Part shown: positions 22,790-35,470 of the stretch, in pieces
Numbering within the stretch: the first letter of the stretch is position 1
How the letters are laid out: each line of letters begins with the position of its first letter
From: Voacanga thouarsii
Taxonomy: Eukaryota > Streptophyta > Magnoliopsida > Gentianales > Apocynaceae
DNA: 64,000 nucleotides
Direction of reading: 5' to 3'
NCBI GenBank assembly: GCA_026120185.1
Contig: JANUWF010001783.1
Span: forward strand, 6,355,001 to 6,419,000
Made by a program: the position numbers and the translations under genes
The notes under the pieces: model-generated
What the model saw: the letters and a program-made list of their open reading frames with translations, nothing else
The model's database searches: none
What the model was told of the DNA's origin: nothing

Positions 22790-24002
22790 CTAAAAAACCT
22801 TAGAAGGGGGTAAATAAGGTTTTTAGCAAGCTAAAAATTTTTAACTCGTCTAATGTACAGAATAATAAAGATCATTAAGTTTCTTAGACGGGCTTTATGG
22901 TGAAAAATAAAGTTATCCAAGAGCTCTTTGAGATATATCTAGATTCAGACAAAGAAAGAAACATAAAGTAGTTAATGATTTATGAAAGGAAATGAGACAC
23001 AAAATGTATAGTGGTTCGATCTACCAAGATCTACGTCCACTACCTTAAGCTCACACTTAAGGATTTTTAACCAAATTTCATTTACTCTATTTTACGAAAT
23101 CAAACTATACCATATACAAGAGATGATCACTACACTAGGTTTTTCAAAACCTCTCAATCAAACAATCACAACAAGGTTCACTGCAACTGGGTTTTACACC
23201 ACAATCTTGTACTACAAAGGAGATTAAATATCAATAGAACAGTAAAAGCTCACTTATTTGAGCAGATGTTCACTAAGGTACAAAGTACAAACACTTTTGC
23301 CTTTGACACAATACGAATTCACTTGGAAGCACTTGATAAAAGGAGATTTTTGTAAAATTGATGAGCAATAGTGTTTCTTAGAAGAATGTTACAAAAATCT
23401 TCTGTCTAATCTTGTTTAAAGGCTATTTATAGAGCAAAAAAATGAAGTACCAATGGCTATAAAATGACTATAATTTTTCTGTTAAATTCACCCATGTTTT
23501 GGACTCAAGTTTCGAACGACGATGCATCCAAAATGTAAGTCCAAAATGGCACTTTTTCAGACAGAAACTATTCAACACTGTTTACAGGATTTTGGATGAA
23601 TCTTTTGGATGTAGAACCATCCAAACTACTCAATCCAAAATTGTGAGATTTTCAAAACTTTGAAATCTTTTTCTTTGTGTGCTTCAAGGTAAAAATCAAT
23701 TGAATCAAAAGATAAAGAGATATAAAAATTAATAGAAATACCTTAATAACACTTCCTAGTCTAAAGTTGTTCTATAAGGACTTCTTGGTATGCACCTCAT
23801 ATACTTTGAACTTCTTTTTTATCTTTCATACTTGAATTCCGTTACTCAAGAGTTTCTTAACAATCATATTTGAATGCCTTACAAGAATTGAGGTCAAACA
23901 TGTCCTATCACATATAGATTACACAAATTAGTTCACATCAATGTTTGTCATAAGTTAAGACATAAGAGAAAGCCCTTAGGGCTAATATTTTCAACCTAAC
24001 AA
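22790..24002 (+). repeat. Probable 5' LTR and leader of the Ty1/copia element
   Basis: A 1.2-kb non-coding stretch directly upstream of copia gag on the same strand, starting near CTTAGAAGGGGGTAAATAAGG. I could not find a clear primer-binding site or a second LTR copy, so the LTR call rests on position and on similarity to the inverted copy at 22160-22760. Confidence 0.4.
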
Positions 24003-25541
24003 CCATGTAGGATAGATTCGAATGGCAAACACTTTATCTCTACTGTACATTGAACGGTTGTCAACAAATAGACCATCATTGTTCAATGAAAGCAATTATA
24101 AACTCTAGAAAAATAGAATGAAGATCTATACATGCTCAATTAATTTTGAGCTATGGAAACTAATTGAAAAGGACCAGTTGTGTCATTCAAAACTGTCGAA
24201 AGCAGAAAAGTGCCTAAACAAAGTGATGAATATGACAGTGAAGAGACTTCAAAAATGATCTTGAATTTTCAGTCTATGAATATACTATGTTGTGCTCTTG
24301 ATGCTAATGAATACAACTAGTTTAGTAGTTGTGATTCAACCTATGAAATATGGAAATTATTTGCAGTCACTGATGAAGGGACAAATCAAGTAAAGGAATC
24401 AAAATTGGGACTCTTGATCCATGACTATGAGCTGTTTACCATGAAACCAAATAAGAACATAACTGATATGTTTACTAGATTTACACACATTATTAATGGA
24501 TTAAAGGCATATGGAAAAATCTTTTCTTTTAAAGAACAAAACAGAAAAATACTCGATGCCTTGCCAAAAAGCTAGCAGCCTAAGACTTTGGCTGTGGAAG
24601 AATCTAAGGACTTGAAAATTTTACCAATCGAAGAACTGATTGGGTCTTTCTTGACTCATGAAATAAAGCTTAAAAAGTTTCAAGAATATGATGATGATAA
24701 TGATAATAGAGGTAAAAGAGGAACTGCCTTAAAAGCTGCCAATGATGAAGCTAATAGTGAACAATCTAAAAGTTACTATAGCATTGATTTAGACACTGAA
24801 GAATTGGTCATGGTTTCTAGAAAGTTCGGGAAGATTTTAAGAAAAAGCAACTTCAAAAAAGAGAAAAAAATTGTCAAAAAAAAGGGACAAACTTCATCCT
24901 TCAAACCTCAATATTATAAGTGTAAGAGTACGAAATATTTTATTGCTGATTGTGAAATAGCTAAAGAAATGGAGGCCAAGAAGAATAAAAAGAAAATAAA
25001 TGACATGAAGACAAATAAAGGAAAAAAACTAGCCGGGACTTGGGACCAAGATGGATCAGAAACTGAAGGAAATTGTGAATCCGAAACTGAAACAGCCAAC
25101 GTATGCTTCATGGTCATGGAAGATAAGGTAAATCTTACTTCTTCTAATTCTGTATCTGAAATACATGATTCTGCTTATGAAAATTCTGATGATCCAAATG
25201 AGCTTCTTGTTGACATGTTTCATGAACACAAAAAGCTGTCCAGAAGAAACAAGGAAACGAAAATGAAGATTGATTCCTTGTTAGATGACAATGCTAAACT
25301 ATTAAGTAAGAACAGAGATCTACTTTATTTTATTAGTTGTTCAAATACTGAAAAGGATGTAATCTCAACTTCTTTACATTATATGTTACTTGAGAACAAA
25401 TGCTTATATGACAAAGTACTCACTCTTGAAATTATGCTTAGTGGTTTTAATAACACGAAAAAGAGAGTTGATGATCTTACTACATGCATTGAGAAGTTCA
25501 CAAATGGCACAAACAATCGAAATAGATTGCTTGGAGCGTAA
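24003..25541 (+). pseudogene. Ty1/copia gag, decayed
   Basis: Capsid protein of a copia retrotransposon. The N-terminal part reads LFNESNYKL, a stop, then RMKIYTCSINFELWKLIEK (24085-24170). The UBN2-like core includes DMFTRFTHIINGLKAYGK and RKILDALPKS near 24465-24575. An uninterrupted 317-codon frame begins at 24588 but is internal to gag. The zinc knuckle near 24915-24950 is weak (CKSTKYFIADC, His absent). A long charged C-terminal extension follows. There are frame breaks near 24255 and stops at 24318 and 24574. Confidence 0.8.
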
Positions 25542-25794
25542 CACGTAGTTGGGGACAGAAATAGTCTCGGCTATAGGCATGTGAACAAAGATGAAAATTA
25601 CAGATCTTATTTTGTAAAAGCTAGTTCTTCATATATAACTCATATTTGTTGCATATATTGTGACAAACATGAATACAAAGCATCTAGGTGTCATGTTAGG
25701 AAGAAAGTGGAATCTGGTGTGAAAATAGTATGGAGAATTAAAGAAACCATTACTGACCCCCTGGACCCAAGAAAGAATAGGTAACAAAAGTCAC
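25542..25794 (+). pseudogene. Copia gag-protease linker with a zinc-knuckle-like motif
   Basis: The frame 25581-25784 contains CIYCDKHEYKASRCHVRKK, which has CX2C and a later Cys/His in a knuckle-like arrangement. In related copia elements a second CCHC motif sits between gag and protease. The frame ends in a stop near 25782. Confidence 0.5.
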
Positions 25795-27290
25795 TCTTCC
25801 ATCATGTGTATATGTATATTTGCAGCAAAAGATCAGCTCCACAAAGTGGTTCTTGAATATTGGATGCCCTAGACACATAACGGGAATTGCAACACTAATG
25901 GAAGATATTCAAGCTACAAAACTATGGATTTGTCACATTTGGAGACAAGAAAAGGGGGAAAAATACTCGGTATAGGCAATATTGGTAAGGGATCTTCCAC
26001 TATTAGTAAGCAAGTATTGTTGATTGATGGATTGAAATATAACTTGTTTAGTATTAGCCAATTGTGTGACAATGGTTATAAGGTTAAATTTGAGCAAGAT
26101 TCATGCACTATTAATAATAATTCTAGTAATGAAATCATTGTTGTTGCAAACTGTAGTGGTAATGTCTATGTATTATATCTTGATGATCTTATTGCTTATG
26201 ATATAAAATGTCTTTCCATAAATGATGATGATGGCTACCTTTGGCAAAGAAGGCTAGACCATGTGTCTATTGATTTGTTAAATAGATTATCTTCAAAAGA
26301 GCTTGCTAGAGGACTGTCCAAAATAAAATTTGACAAAAACTGATTGTGTAATGCTTGCCAATTTGGAAAATAAACCAAAACATCAAAAATGATTTCAACC
26401 TCAAAACCTCTTGAACTTATACATATGGATTTGTTTAGGCCAATAAGGATCACCAGCCTTGGTTGTAAAAGGTATGCTTATGTATTAGTGGATAATTTTT
26501 CGAGGTTTACTTGGACCTTGTTTCTTACACAAAAAGATAAAGTATTTTATGAATTTTCAAAGTTACTCAACTGTGTTCAAAATTTCCTTAGGTGCAAATT
26601 GATTTCAATTAGAGTGACAATAGTAGAGAATTTTGCAACCATGAGTTCTTAAATTTTTGTGATGAGAATGGTGTTACTCATAACTTTTCAGCAGCAAAAA
26701 CCTCTCAACAAAATGGTGTAGTTGAGAGAAAAAAATAGGACTTTACAAAAAATGGCAAGATCAATGCTTTGTGAAACCCTCTTCCAAAATATTTTTGGGC
26801 TGAAGCTGTAAATACTACATGCTACATTGTGAATCGTGTTATGCTAAGGCCTTTTTTTAGAAAAACACCATTTGAACTTATATTTGACAAAGTCCCATCC
26901 ATCTCATATTTCAAAGTTTTTAGATGCAAACGTTTTGTTTTCAACATTCAAGATAATCTTAGCAAATTTGATAGAAAATTATATGAGGCTATATTTCTTG
27001 GATACTCTTCTAAATAAAAAGACATATAGAGTGTACAATAAAAGAACTCTACATGTGGAAAAATCTGTAAATATTGTATTTGATGAATCTAACATATATT
27101 CCTTTAGAAACGATGATGATGATGTAGGTACTTCAAAGAAAAATGGCATTGAACATCACAAAGCTTCATCACTTGACAACCATGTCAAAGAAGAAGAATT
27201 AGAAGAACAACAAGCTAAAGACAATGAGCAAAGAACCGAAGATCATGCTGATCAAAGCTTACCAAAAGAATAGAGGTACAAAATTGGACA
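25795..27290 (+). pseudogene. Ty1/copia protease and integrase, decayed
   Basis: The start resembles the copia protease (STKWFLNIGCPRHITG, where relatives have LDSGCS, so the catalytic Asp-Ser is Asn-Ile). The gag-pre-integrase segment follows (LKYNLFSISQLCDNGY; LWQRRLDHVS), then the integrase core: LELIHMDLF with the first Asp, YAYVLVDNFSRFTWTLF, QQNGVVERKK with the Glu, and YFWAEAVNTTCYIVNR. Then SYFKVFRCKRFV and KLYEAIFLGYSSK mark the end of the domain. Stops at 26341, 26371, 26650, 26737 and 27015. Domain order PR-IN-RT identifies Ty1/copia. Confidence 0.85.
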
Positions 27291-27632
27291 TCCAAAAAGG
27301 CAAATTATTGAAAATCCAAACTGTGGTGTCAAAACCATATGGTACTTTATTAATAATTTCACTTTACTTTCAAGTATTAAACCTAATTGCATTGATGTGA
27401 CTTTGAGTGATAAATTTTAGATTATGGCCATGTAAGAAGAATTGAATCAATCTGAAAGAAATCAAGTCTAGCAACTTGTTCCTAGACCACTTGACCATCC
27501 CGTGATTGGTACCAAGTGGGTATTTAGGAATAAACTTGATAAGCATTATGTTGTTATTAGAAACAAAGCTAAAAATGTTGCCCAATAATTCAATCAAGAA
27601 GATGGCATTAATTATAATGAAACATTTTCACC
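27291..27632 (+). pseudogene. Ty1/copia reverse transcriptase, N-terminal stub
   Basis: Only the first part of the RT domain is present: QLVPRPLDHPVIGTKWVFRN, then NKAKNVAQ and INYNETFSP at 27625. The catalytic core, RNase H and 3' LTR are absent because the sequence changes at 27633 to an Athila-like LTR. Stops occur at 27418, 27433 and 27586. Confidence 0.8.
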
Positions 27633-27905
27633 TGATACGTAAATTTTGGGTGTATAAAAATTATTAAATTTAAATTCTTTCCTTTGCCAAGTTTTAATTA
27701 AAATATTAATCTCAAATTACATATACAAGCAAGGATACTCATCGCAAGCATAGTATAAGGTATTAACGAGTATCTATCCTCAAAGGAACAAGTATACACT
27801 AATCAATTTTCATTCATTGTTTAACCGATCCAGTAAAGTGATAAAATAATGAAAAGGAAAAATAAGCAAATTTTGAAAAAGTTTCACAAAAAATACAGCA
27901 TGGAG
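27633..27905 (-). repeat. Athila/Tat-like LTR, truncated
   Basis: Starts TGATACGTAAATTTTGGGTG. It follows the D and F LTRs through the shared blocks TTTTAATTAAAATATTAAT, CATATACAAGCAAGGATAC and ATTCATTGTTTAACCGAT, then stops near 27905, only about 270 bp long. The rest of the LTR up to the polypurine signature is missing. Confidence 0.7.
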
Positions 27906-27925
27906 AATATCTTCAATGCCTATAC

Positions 27926-27975
27926 TCCCCCCCCCCAATACACACACTTAAATGAGACATTGTCCTTAATGGAAA
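27926..27975 (-). other. Polypurine signature of the Athila-like fragment
   Basis: On the minus strand AAGGACAATGTCTCATTTAAG is followed by TGTGTGTATTGGGGGGGGG. It marks the 3' end of the internal region, here joined to a truncated LTR. Confidence 0.6.
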
Positions 27976-28299
27976 AAAAATATAACAATAAAAGCAAAGC
28001 CAATGGACCAAAATAAATAAAGGGAAAGAATAGAGAAAAGAAAATACTTCCATTGCAAATTACTTCCAACATGTGTGAATCCACCACAAGGAGTCATTAG
28101 AGAACGGTACCTAACTCAAAAGAAACAAAAATAGAAAATATAAATCTAGAAAAAGAAAAAGAAAAAGAAAATATAGGAATAGATAGCTCAAAGAAAGATG
28201 AGGGAAAAGTGCCAAAGAAAAATCAATAATCAAATAGGGTAGCATTGAGATTCTCTAAAGTGCTAAATTTTTCACTCAAATATGGCTTAACCCGACTTC

Positions 28300-29270
28300 C
28301 ACTAACCTTAAAGAGCCTCTTAATTAGGTGAACAATCTCAATAACCCTAAACAGACAAGCTCAATGTATCTCATATGGCCCCGACCACCTTGATTTCAAC
28401 TTACCTGGAAAAAGTCTAAGCCTAGAGTTAAATAATAACATCTTGTCTCCTTCTTTGAACTCTTGAGAGGAATGAATATGCCTATCATGCCAATATTTTA
28501 AATTATCGTAGTAAATCTGAGAATTATGGTAAGCATCATTATGCCATTCCTCTAAGTCGTTTACTTGAAGCAATCTCCATTGTCTTGCAAGCTGAAGGTC
28601 AAAATTGACAAGTTTAATTGCCCAATGAGCCCTATGTTCAACTTCCACCGGTAGATAACATGACTTCCCATACACTAATCTAGAGGAAGTTGTACCGATA
28701 GGAGTTTTAAAAGCAGTCCTATAAGCCCAGAGAGTATATCTAATTTCAAACTCTAATCCTTTTATGTATGATTAATCACTTTTTCCAAAATTCTTTTTAA
28801 CTCTTGATTTACCACCTCAACTTAGACACTTATTTGGGGATGATAGGGAGTAGCAAATTTATGGTAACACCTAAATATTTGAGAACTTTGTTCAACTGAT
28901 TATTGTAAAAGTGTGTTCCCCTATCACTAAGGAGTTCCTTAGGTACATTAAAATGGGTGAAAAGTTTTTTAAAAAATTTGACTACAACCCAAGCATCATT
29001 AGTAGGAAATGCTTGCGCCTCAACCTACTTAGACATATACTCAACCGTAACTAAGATGTATTTATTACATCTTAGAAAAAGGGCCCATGAAATCGATCCC
29101 CTAACAATAAAAAATTTCACAAGCTTGAAAATTTTGTAATGACATCTCATTAGATTTAGAAATGTTACCTGTATATTGACACCTATCACAATTTTGAACA
29201 AACCTGTGAGAGTTCTTAAAGATTATTAGCCAATAAAATCCAGACTCAAGCACATTTCTTAACGTGTTAT
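28300..29270 (-). pseudogene. Athila-lineage integrase fragment, decayed
   Basis: Read on the minus strand from about 29215. The Cys pair of the HHCC finger is CDRCQYTGNISKSNEM. A decayed core follows, then WAYRTAFKTPIGTTSSRLVY near 28680-28740. An open 104-codon frame (28675-28361) holds YGKSCYLPVEVEHRAHWAIK and RLFPGKLKSRWSGPYEIH. These motifs are characteristic of Athila/Tat integrases. Upstream pol is missing because element B begins at 29272. The fragment belongs with the truncated LTR at 27633-27905. Confidence 0.85.
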
Positions 29271-29271
29271 T

Positions 29272-32200
29272 TGTGAAACTCCACCTAAAGCCAACCTTAG
29301 AGTAAGGGGGATGGGATGCATATCATGTCATCCTGCATAAAAATATACTTTTTGAATTATTTTATGTACCTTAGAATTGTGGTTTATAGGTTAAATGACT
29401 TATTTATACTTGTTGGGCAGAAATGGTAAAAAGGTAATTTCGCATGAGGTTAAAATGGGAAGATAGCTTGAGGTTTAGATAAGAAGAATATTTGGGTGAG
29501 AAAATAAGAACAAGAGTTAATGTGATTAAGTGGTTAGAGCTTTATGATTTAATATCTAATGTTTTGAGTTCAAATCCCATCACCTAAATTTTATTCATAA
29601 TTATCTTAACTATGTTTGAATTTTTTATTTTCTTACATTCCTTAAAAATAGGAATGTTGTCTTAAGGAAGACATGATGGTAATATCTTGACCATGAGGTC
29701 TTATCCTAAAAAGAATTCTAGAGGAATTCTTGTCCCCTTTAATTTTTGCTAGCCTTATCCTAACATCTTTGAAATTTGAACTATCTTTAATTCATTAATT
29801 CATTTTTTTTCCATAAAAATTTTGTGATAAATCCCTAACATTAGATTTTGAAAATCAGCTCTTGTGGGATAGGGATGGCCAAAAATAGGGAGGAGAATTA
29901 GGTAGGGATTCCAAGGAAAAGAAAACACCATAGCTATTCCTTCAAACTCCATCTTCATCTTGTTCATGTTTTGGTAAAGGAAAATCTGGAAAATTTTCCA
30001 GATTTCTTCTAGGGCTGTTTTCGAAAGTTTCAGCCAACTTTCCAACACAATTTCTGCAAGGAAAACCGACATTTTATGTAAGGTTGAAGGCTGAAAATTC
30101 AGTGAATTTTCGGACTGCACAACCATCCCAAAACCATAATTTTGTTTCAGCAATTTAGTTACATTAAACCTGGAATTCGAAGCCACCATTAGAACATAAG
30201 AACAGCTGGAACTACCACTATTTTTCTTCAAGAGGAAGGCTGAAAAACCACCATTAAAAGACCTTCAAACACTCTTAAGAACCAGCTACAAAATCATGCC
30301 AAAGAGAGCAGAAAATTCTGCACCAAAAACATCTCAATTCCAAGTATTCTTGTAGCATTGAATTCCAAAAATTTTACAGCTTGTCTCCTCAAGGCAAAGA
30401 CCATAATTCTTCACTCAAAACCACTGCAATTCGAACCTTGTTCAGCCATGGACTGAACATCTTGGCCTCCACACCAACCTAGAATGTTTGGACTCCATGA
30501 TCATACCTCAAAAAACTCTTAAGATTACTCTATCCAAAACTTATTCAAACTTCAAACTAAATTACAGATTTTTGTTCCATTAAAACACTCTTATAGCAAG
30601 TGATCAAACCATAAAATCCTCTTCCATTATAAACCATTTTCGGCCAGCCTTATGAACTGAACAACCCCTCATTCTTTGAATAAAGCCTAGCAAGTTCAGC
30701 CATACACCATTGAAGAGTAAGAGACCTTCCATGAACAAACTCCATTAACTAATCTTATACCTCAAACAACTCCACCTTTTTCTCTATTTGAATTTCAAAA
30801 AAAATCTGGAAGTCTTCACTCTCATTTTGGATAGCCAAAACTTCCTTCTACACTAGGCCATTCAGCTATCACAATTCCAACAACTCTAGAAATCAGTTTT
30901 CTCTCAAACTCTCTCAAAAAAACACCAAGAACACAAAAAACACACACTTCTCATCTTCAAGCCTAAACCAATCCTAAACACCTCCAATCACTCCCAAACA
31001 CTCTAAGTCATCCATACTCAACCTAAAATCTTCATTTCTGGTCTTTATAACACCGAATCACGCAAAGTGGAATTTCCAAACGGATCAAAACCAACTTTTT
31101 TGTTGAAGGTTCCAAGAACACCAAAAGGTAAAATAAGAACAACCTTCTTGTTCTTCCTTTTCTACTTAATTTCTAAAATTTCTTTCTAGTCTCATTCATC
31201 TCTCTCTCACTCTCTCTTGGCCAAAATGGTGATGATCAACCATGGCTATTTTCTGGACCTCTAAAGGCTCTCAAGCTCGAGTGGATCTTCACTAACCAAG
31301 GAAACCTTCATCAAGTGATCATCCATCAAGTATTTTTTCTTAAATCTTCCTTTTTAATTTATGAAATCATGACTCCTAGATGTTGATAGGATGATTGAAT
31401 AAAGTAGGGGTTGAGTATATGTATGTGGATGAAAGGGATAGAGTTAGGACATAAGAGTTGAAATGTATGATTAGGCCTTATAGATTTTTCTTTTGAATCA
31501 ATATATGCTCGCCATGATTAAAGAGATTTATGAATGTTTTGATGCATGATAGATGTTATGACACCATTGGTGATTAGGTTTTTATGTTCTTATTTTTTAA
31601 TAGAGCCATAGATGATGATTATGCCTAGTAGGAGATTAGCCATGTGTTAGTATATGTTGATTCAAGTGTATATTCATGGATGGATTAATATGTTATGTGA
31701 GAATATGTTCATAGATCTTCTCTAACAATAGAAAATTATTGAAAAAACAATTTCCTATTAATTCTAGAATTATTTTACTAACATTTTTGTTATTAATTTA
31801 ATTAGGATTACTATTTAATTTAATCTATGAAATTCAAAAACATTAGGAAGGTTTGAACTAGAGTATTAATTAAAATATTGATATTTTATTAGTTAAATAA
31901 ATAATAAATATTTTATTAAAAAATAATAATAAATAATATTGAAATTAATTAATATCAAATGACCTTGTAGACCATATTAATTAGCCTTACTAAAACTTTT
32001 ACCTATATCCATAAATATTATTTATATTAAAATTTATTTATTATTTAATAAATAAAAATTAAGTGTAATTTATTATTTATAGTAATACTATTTAAATATT
32101 ACTAATTGCCAATATTATTTGGGACTTAGTATTATCCAATATTTAACACTAGTTTATTTATTAGCAATAATACTCACAATTTATTATTTGAAACTATAAC

Positions 32201-33515
32201 TTATTATTATTTATTTTATAACCCCTATTTATTTTAACTTATCAAGCTAAATTTATTTTATAAAATACTTTATTAACTAGTATTAAAGCCTAGGGCATTA
32301 TGGTCATAGTTAGTTTTGGTAGTGACTAGTTGAACTATAAGTTATTTATTTAAGGCAAATATGGTCTGGATATTGTCTTATACCTTGTGTTTACCCCAGA
32401 CAGGGTTAGGTTGACCTTAGAAGACTTTTGAATCCAAGAAGAGTAAAAAATCAGGTAAGTTCCTGCATGGAACCATTTGAAGACCAAAGTTATTATGACA
32501 AGGCAAACTCATTGGATACGAGTATTTGTACTGTAAAGCAATTACGAACAATTTTTCTTTTTTCTTTTTTTAGTCAAGAAAACCATTTAAAACTAAGCAA
32601 ACAATTTCACACCAAACACAAAACTTTTCCTAAAAACTTAACATTGGCAAGAATTTTAGAAACCATAATTGCTATTTTCAAGTGAATCATTGTATGGACT
32701 TTTTCCTCCCCAAGTGGGACAAACAACGTTGAGTACTCAATAAGGGTAGACTACTAGGACTAGTCTTTAAAGGGTTAGGGTAAGTCTCTCAATAGATGGC
32801 CTCCTCTGAGGGGTGAGTCCTTCCCGGATAGGATGCCAGTCCCATAGGTCATACTAGTCCGAGCTAGCAAGTTCAGTCAAGTGGACTATGTGTTTTCAGA
32901 GTGGACAACCGATAAGTTTGGGTATAGAGATGGAGGAGTATCTCACCCGGTAGGCCGTACACCTACCTTATGTCAGTATGCTCAACGTGTGACATTCTGA
33001 TTATTACATTGTCATGGTGCACAAAGTGTGGTGCCATGGCTACCACTTTTGAGTGGTTGTATTTATTGTACACATGTATGTTTTGAAAAGAAAAACTCCA
33101 CTCTTCATTTATAAAATTTATTTAAGGCTTGTCAACACTTTCTTTTATGAAACATTTACAACTTGCATACATAAATTATTTTACCTAAAACACTCAAAGC
33201 ACACACGGGCTTACTGAGATTTATATCTCAAAACCTTTTATACCATCTTTTCAAGTCGATCCTGCTATGAAGGTTGTTAGCTAGAGTATTGCCTATATCT
33301 TGAAGACTCATTGTTAATTTTCCTATGTATTTCTTTTGAGAGACAGTAGCAAACAATTATTTTTGAATTTATTCATGTATTGCTGGGTTGTAATAAGTCT
33401 AATTTTGAAGTATTTCTTTTATTTTATTTTGTGTGTTCTAGCTATAAAGACCCCTTGTCCTATGGATGGAGTGACATTCCCAGTCCTAATGGGGCATAGG
33501 TAGTGGGGTGTTACA
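29272..33515 (+). repeat. Element B 5' LTR
   Basis: 4244 bp, starting TGTGAAACTCC and ending GGGGTGTTACA three bases before the primer site. It contains the tRNA-like module at 29521-29587, a strongly A+T-rich region at 31740-32300 and, near the end, the block CACACACGGGCTTACTGAG and CTATAAAGACCCC shared with element A LTRs. Open frames inside, including the 143-codon one near 29800-30231, are repeated in the 3' LTR without coding conservation and are not genes. Confidence 0.87.
29521..29588 (+). promoter_or_regulatory. tRNA-like module in the element B LTR
   Basis: TGTGATTAAGTGG (29521-29533) is a diverged A box and GTTCAAATCC (29578-29587) a good B box. The flanks align with 13860-13945 of element A, so the module is shared by descent between the two LTR families. 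Spacing is about 10 bp longer than in A. In the truncated 3' LTR of B this region is deleted. Confidence 0.45.
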
Positions 33516-33517
33516 AG

Positions 33518-33535
33518 TGGTATCAGAGCCTGGTT
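33518..33535 (+). other. Primer-binding site of element B
   Basis: TGGTATCAGAGCCTGGTT, complementary to the 3' end of plant initiator Met-tRNA in its first 12 bases, as in most plant chromoviruses. Confidence 0.85.
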
Positions 33536-33612
33536 TAGGCAATTATTGATAGTATATGCTTTGTTTCATTAAGGTTAAATCTTTTGACTAACCTGACTTG
33601 TTTATGCTATAG

Positions 33613-34088
33613 GATGATTGGAATAATTAAAACCGCAAGGAAGGGGCAGCGATAGCATCCACCCATCCCTATCAACTCAGAAGATTTACCAGCACCACAG
33701 CCTGCACCACAACCCACACCTCAACCAGTCATACCTTCAGACGAGAGCAGTGATGATGAGGTTCAGATTATCGAGCCACCTCCAATATCTATAATAGACT
33801 TGGTTACTGATAGTGAGGATAAAGAAATTGACATAGAGTATGTCCTACTCCCACCTAGCCCCGTGATTGATTTGACTGTTGTTAGTGATGATCCGGGGGA
33901 GATAGATCCACCTAGACCCTCTTTTGTACCCCTGCCCAACCATGTTGAAATTGGGAAGAGTTCTAGGAGACCCGGGAAGGAGCCAATAGACTATAAGTTC
34001 GTGAATGAGGCAGGGATAGATTTTTCTAGGAATTCTGGAGGATAGTTGTATGATGCTGACCTTGAAGACTCTGATGAGGATTAGAGAA
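33613..34088 (+). pseudogene. Pre-gag ORF of element B, nearly open
   Basis: A frame from ATG 33613 (MIGIIKTARKG) with one early stop near 33653, then open to 34045, another stop, and a last acidic segment (LYDADLEDSDED). The protein is rich in Pro, Asp, Glu and Ser, with PAPQPAPQPTPQP and several DSED/SDDE clusters, and looks intrinsically disordered. Element A carries a diverged counterpart at 8044-8409. It is separate from gag, which starts near 34345. I recognise no family. An accessory protein or a translated leader are both possible. Confidence 0.5.
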
Positions 34089-34344
34089 GCTAGGTTCTAT
34101 TATGCTTAGGAAGTTTTATTTATCACTTTCAATAAACTCCTGTACTGGGAGTCCATTTATGTTTATTGCTTTATTTCAAAATTTATGCAAATAAGAGTAC
34201 TGGGTGTACTTTAATTTTGAAAATGTGCAATTCTTTATGCAAAACTTGCATCTAATTTTCTTTTGCTTAAACCTGAATATGAATGCATGCTCAATTTGAA
34301 TGTTTTAAACTTTGATGCATGAACTCATTATCTGGGGCATGGTT

Positions 34345-35470
34345 TAGAATGGCACCCAAGTGTCGTGTAGCCACATCCAGCAGAAGGGTTCCTAAGACAG
34401 AACCTGTGACTCTAGAGCTTAATTCAACTCAATTGTCATCACCAAACTAGGGAAATGAAAATGAACCAGAGTCGAAAGTGGGATCAGAAGAACCTGTCAG
34501 TGTGACTATAGGGCAAGCGTTCCACAAAATGATCGAGATTCTGCAGACCCTGTCTGAGTGAATGAATCCGAAGGGGGAAGATGAAGCATTAGAGAGACTT
34601 CTAAAATTTCAACCTCCCACCTTTTTGGGAGAGGCCGAGCAAGACCAAAAAGCAAAGTAGTGGGTGGAACAGATGGAGGACATCTTTGCTACACTTTAGT
34701 ACATCGAGAAGCAAATGGTGAAATTTGCTGCATTTAGGCTAAGGAGCCTAGCCCGGGTATGGTGGCAACGAATCCAAGATGACTGGGAGATGATTGATCA
34801 AAATTGGACGTGGGCCAACTTTGTGGAGGAATTCAGAGCAGAATATATAGTTTGGTGGATAGTGGAGAAAAGGGAAGATGAATTCTAAAATTTGAAGTAA
34901 GGGGGCATGACCGTGGCACAGTATGCTACTCATTTCACTCAGTTGTCAAAATACTATAAAAGGCTGGTAGATACCGAGCAGAACCGAACAAGGCAATTTG
35001 TCAAGGGATTGAGGCAAGAATTGAGAAAGGCTTTGGCACTTTCTCCACCAATGACTTATTTAGGGGTCGTGGACGCAGCGACCCGGACTGAGAACGAGGA
35101 TCACAGCAGGATAGTACCAAGACCTTTCTTGTCACCAAGACAACCGTCGAAATCTTTCCAGAGGCAGCAACCTAATACGCGCCCTACCATCCCACAATGG
35201 CAGAACCAAGAGAAGCAAGCACGAACGGCACCGGTTGGTCCTACACATAATCTTCCATCATGCCAACACTGCGGGAAAAGGGGTTATGTAGAGCAAAATT
35301 GTTAGTCCAGGGGAGCTGAGCAAAAATGCTACAATTGTAGAGATCCGAATCATATGCAAAATGCCTACCCTAAACTTCTCCGAATCGGGTAAGGAAACCC
35401 GGCTCAGACCGCGGGAGCTAATCGAGCCAATGCCGTGGGAGCCTCCGAAAGTGGAGCTCAGAAGCCATAA
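34345..35470 (+). pseudogene. Element B gag, decayed
   Basis: Probable start MAPKCRVATSS near 34350. The Retrotrans_gag core reads LLKFQPPTFLGEAEQDQKAK, then a stop, MEDIFATL, MVKFAAFRLRSLARVWWQ and NFVEEFRAEYI. From 34907 an open stretch gives QYATHFTQLSKYYKRL to PSCQHCGKRGYVEQNC, the first zinc knuckle with Tyr for His. The second, CYNCRDPNHMQNAY at 35325-35366, has Tyr for the last Cys exactly as in element A. Several stops replace Trp and Gln codons (34659, 34698, 34886, 34898, 35304). Confidence 0.83.

Noticed and set aside
29800..30231. 143-codon open frame on the minus strand
   Set aside because: It lies in the element B 5' LTR, and the matching 3' LTR segment (39136-39527) does not preserve it; no protein family is visible.
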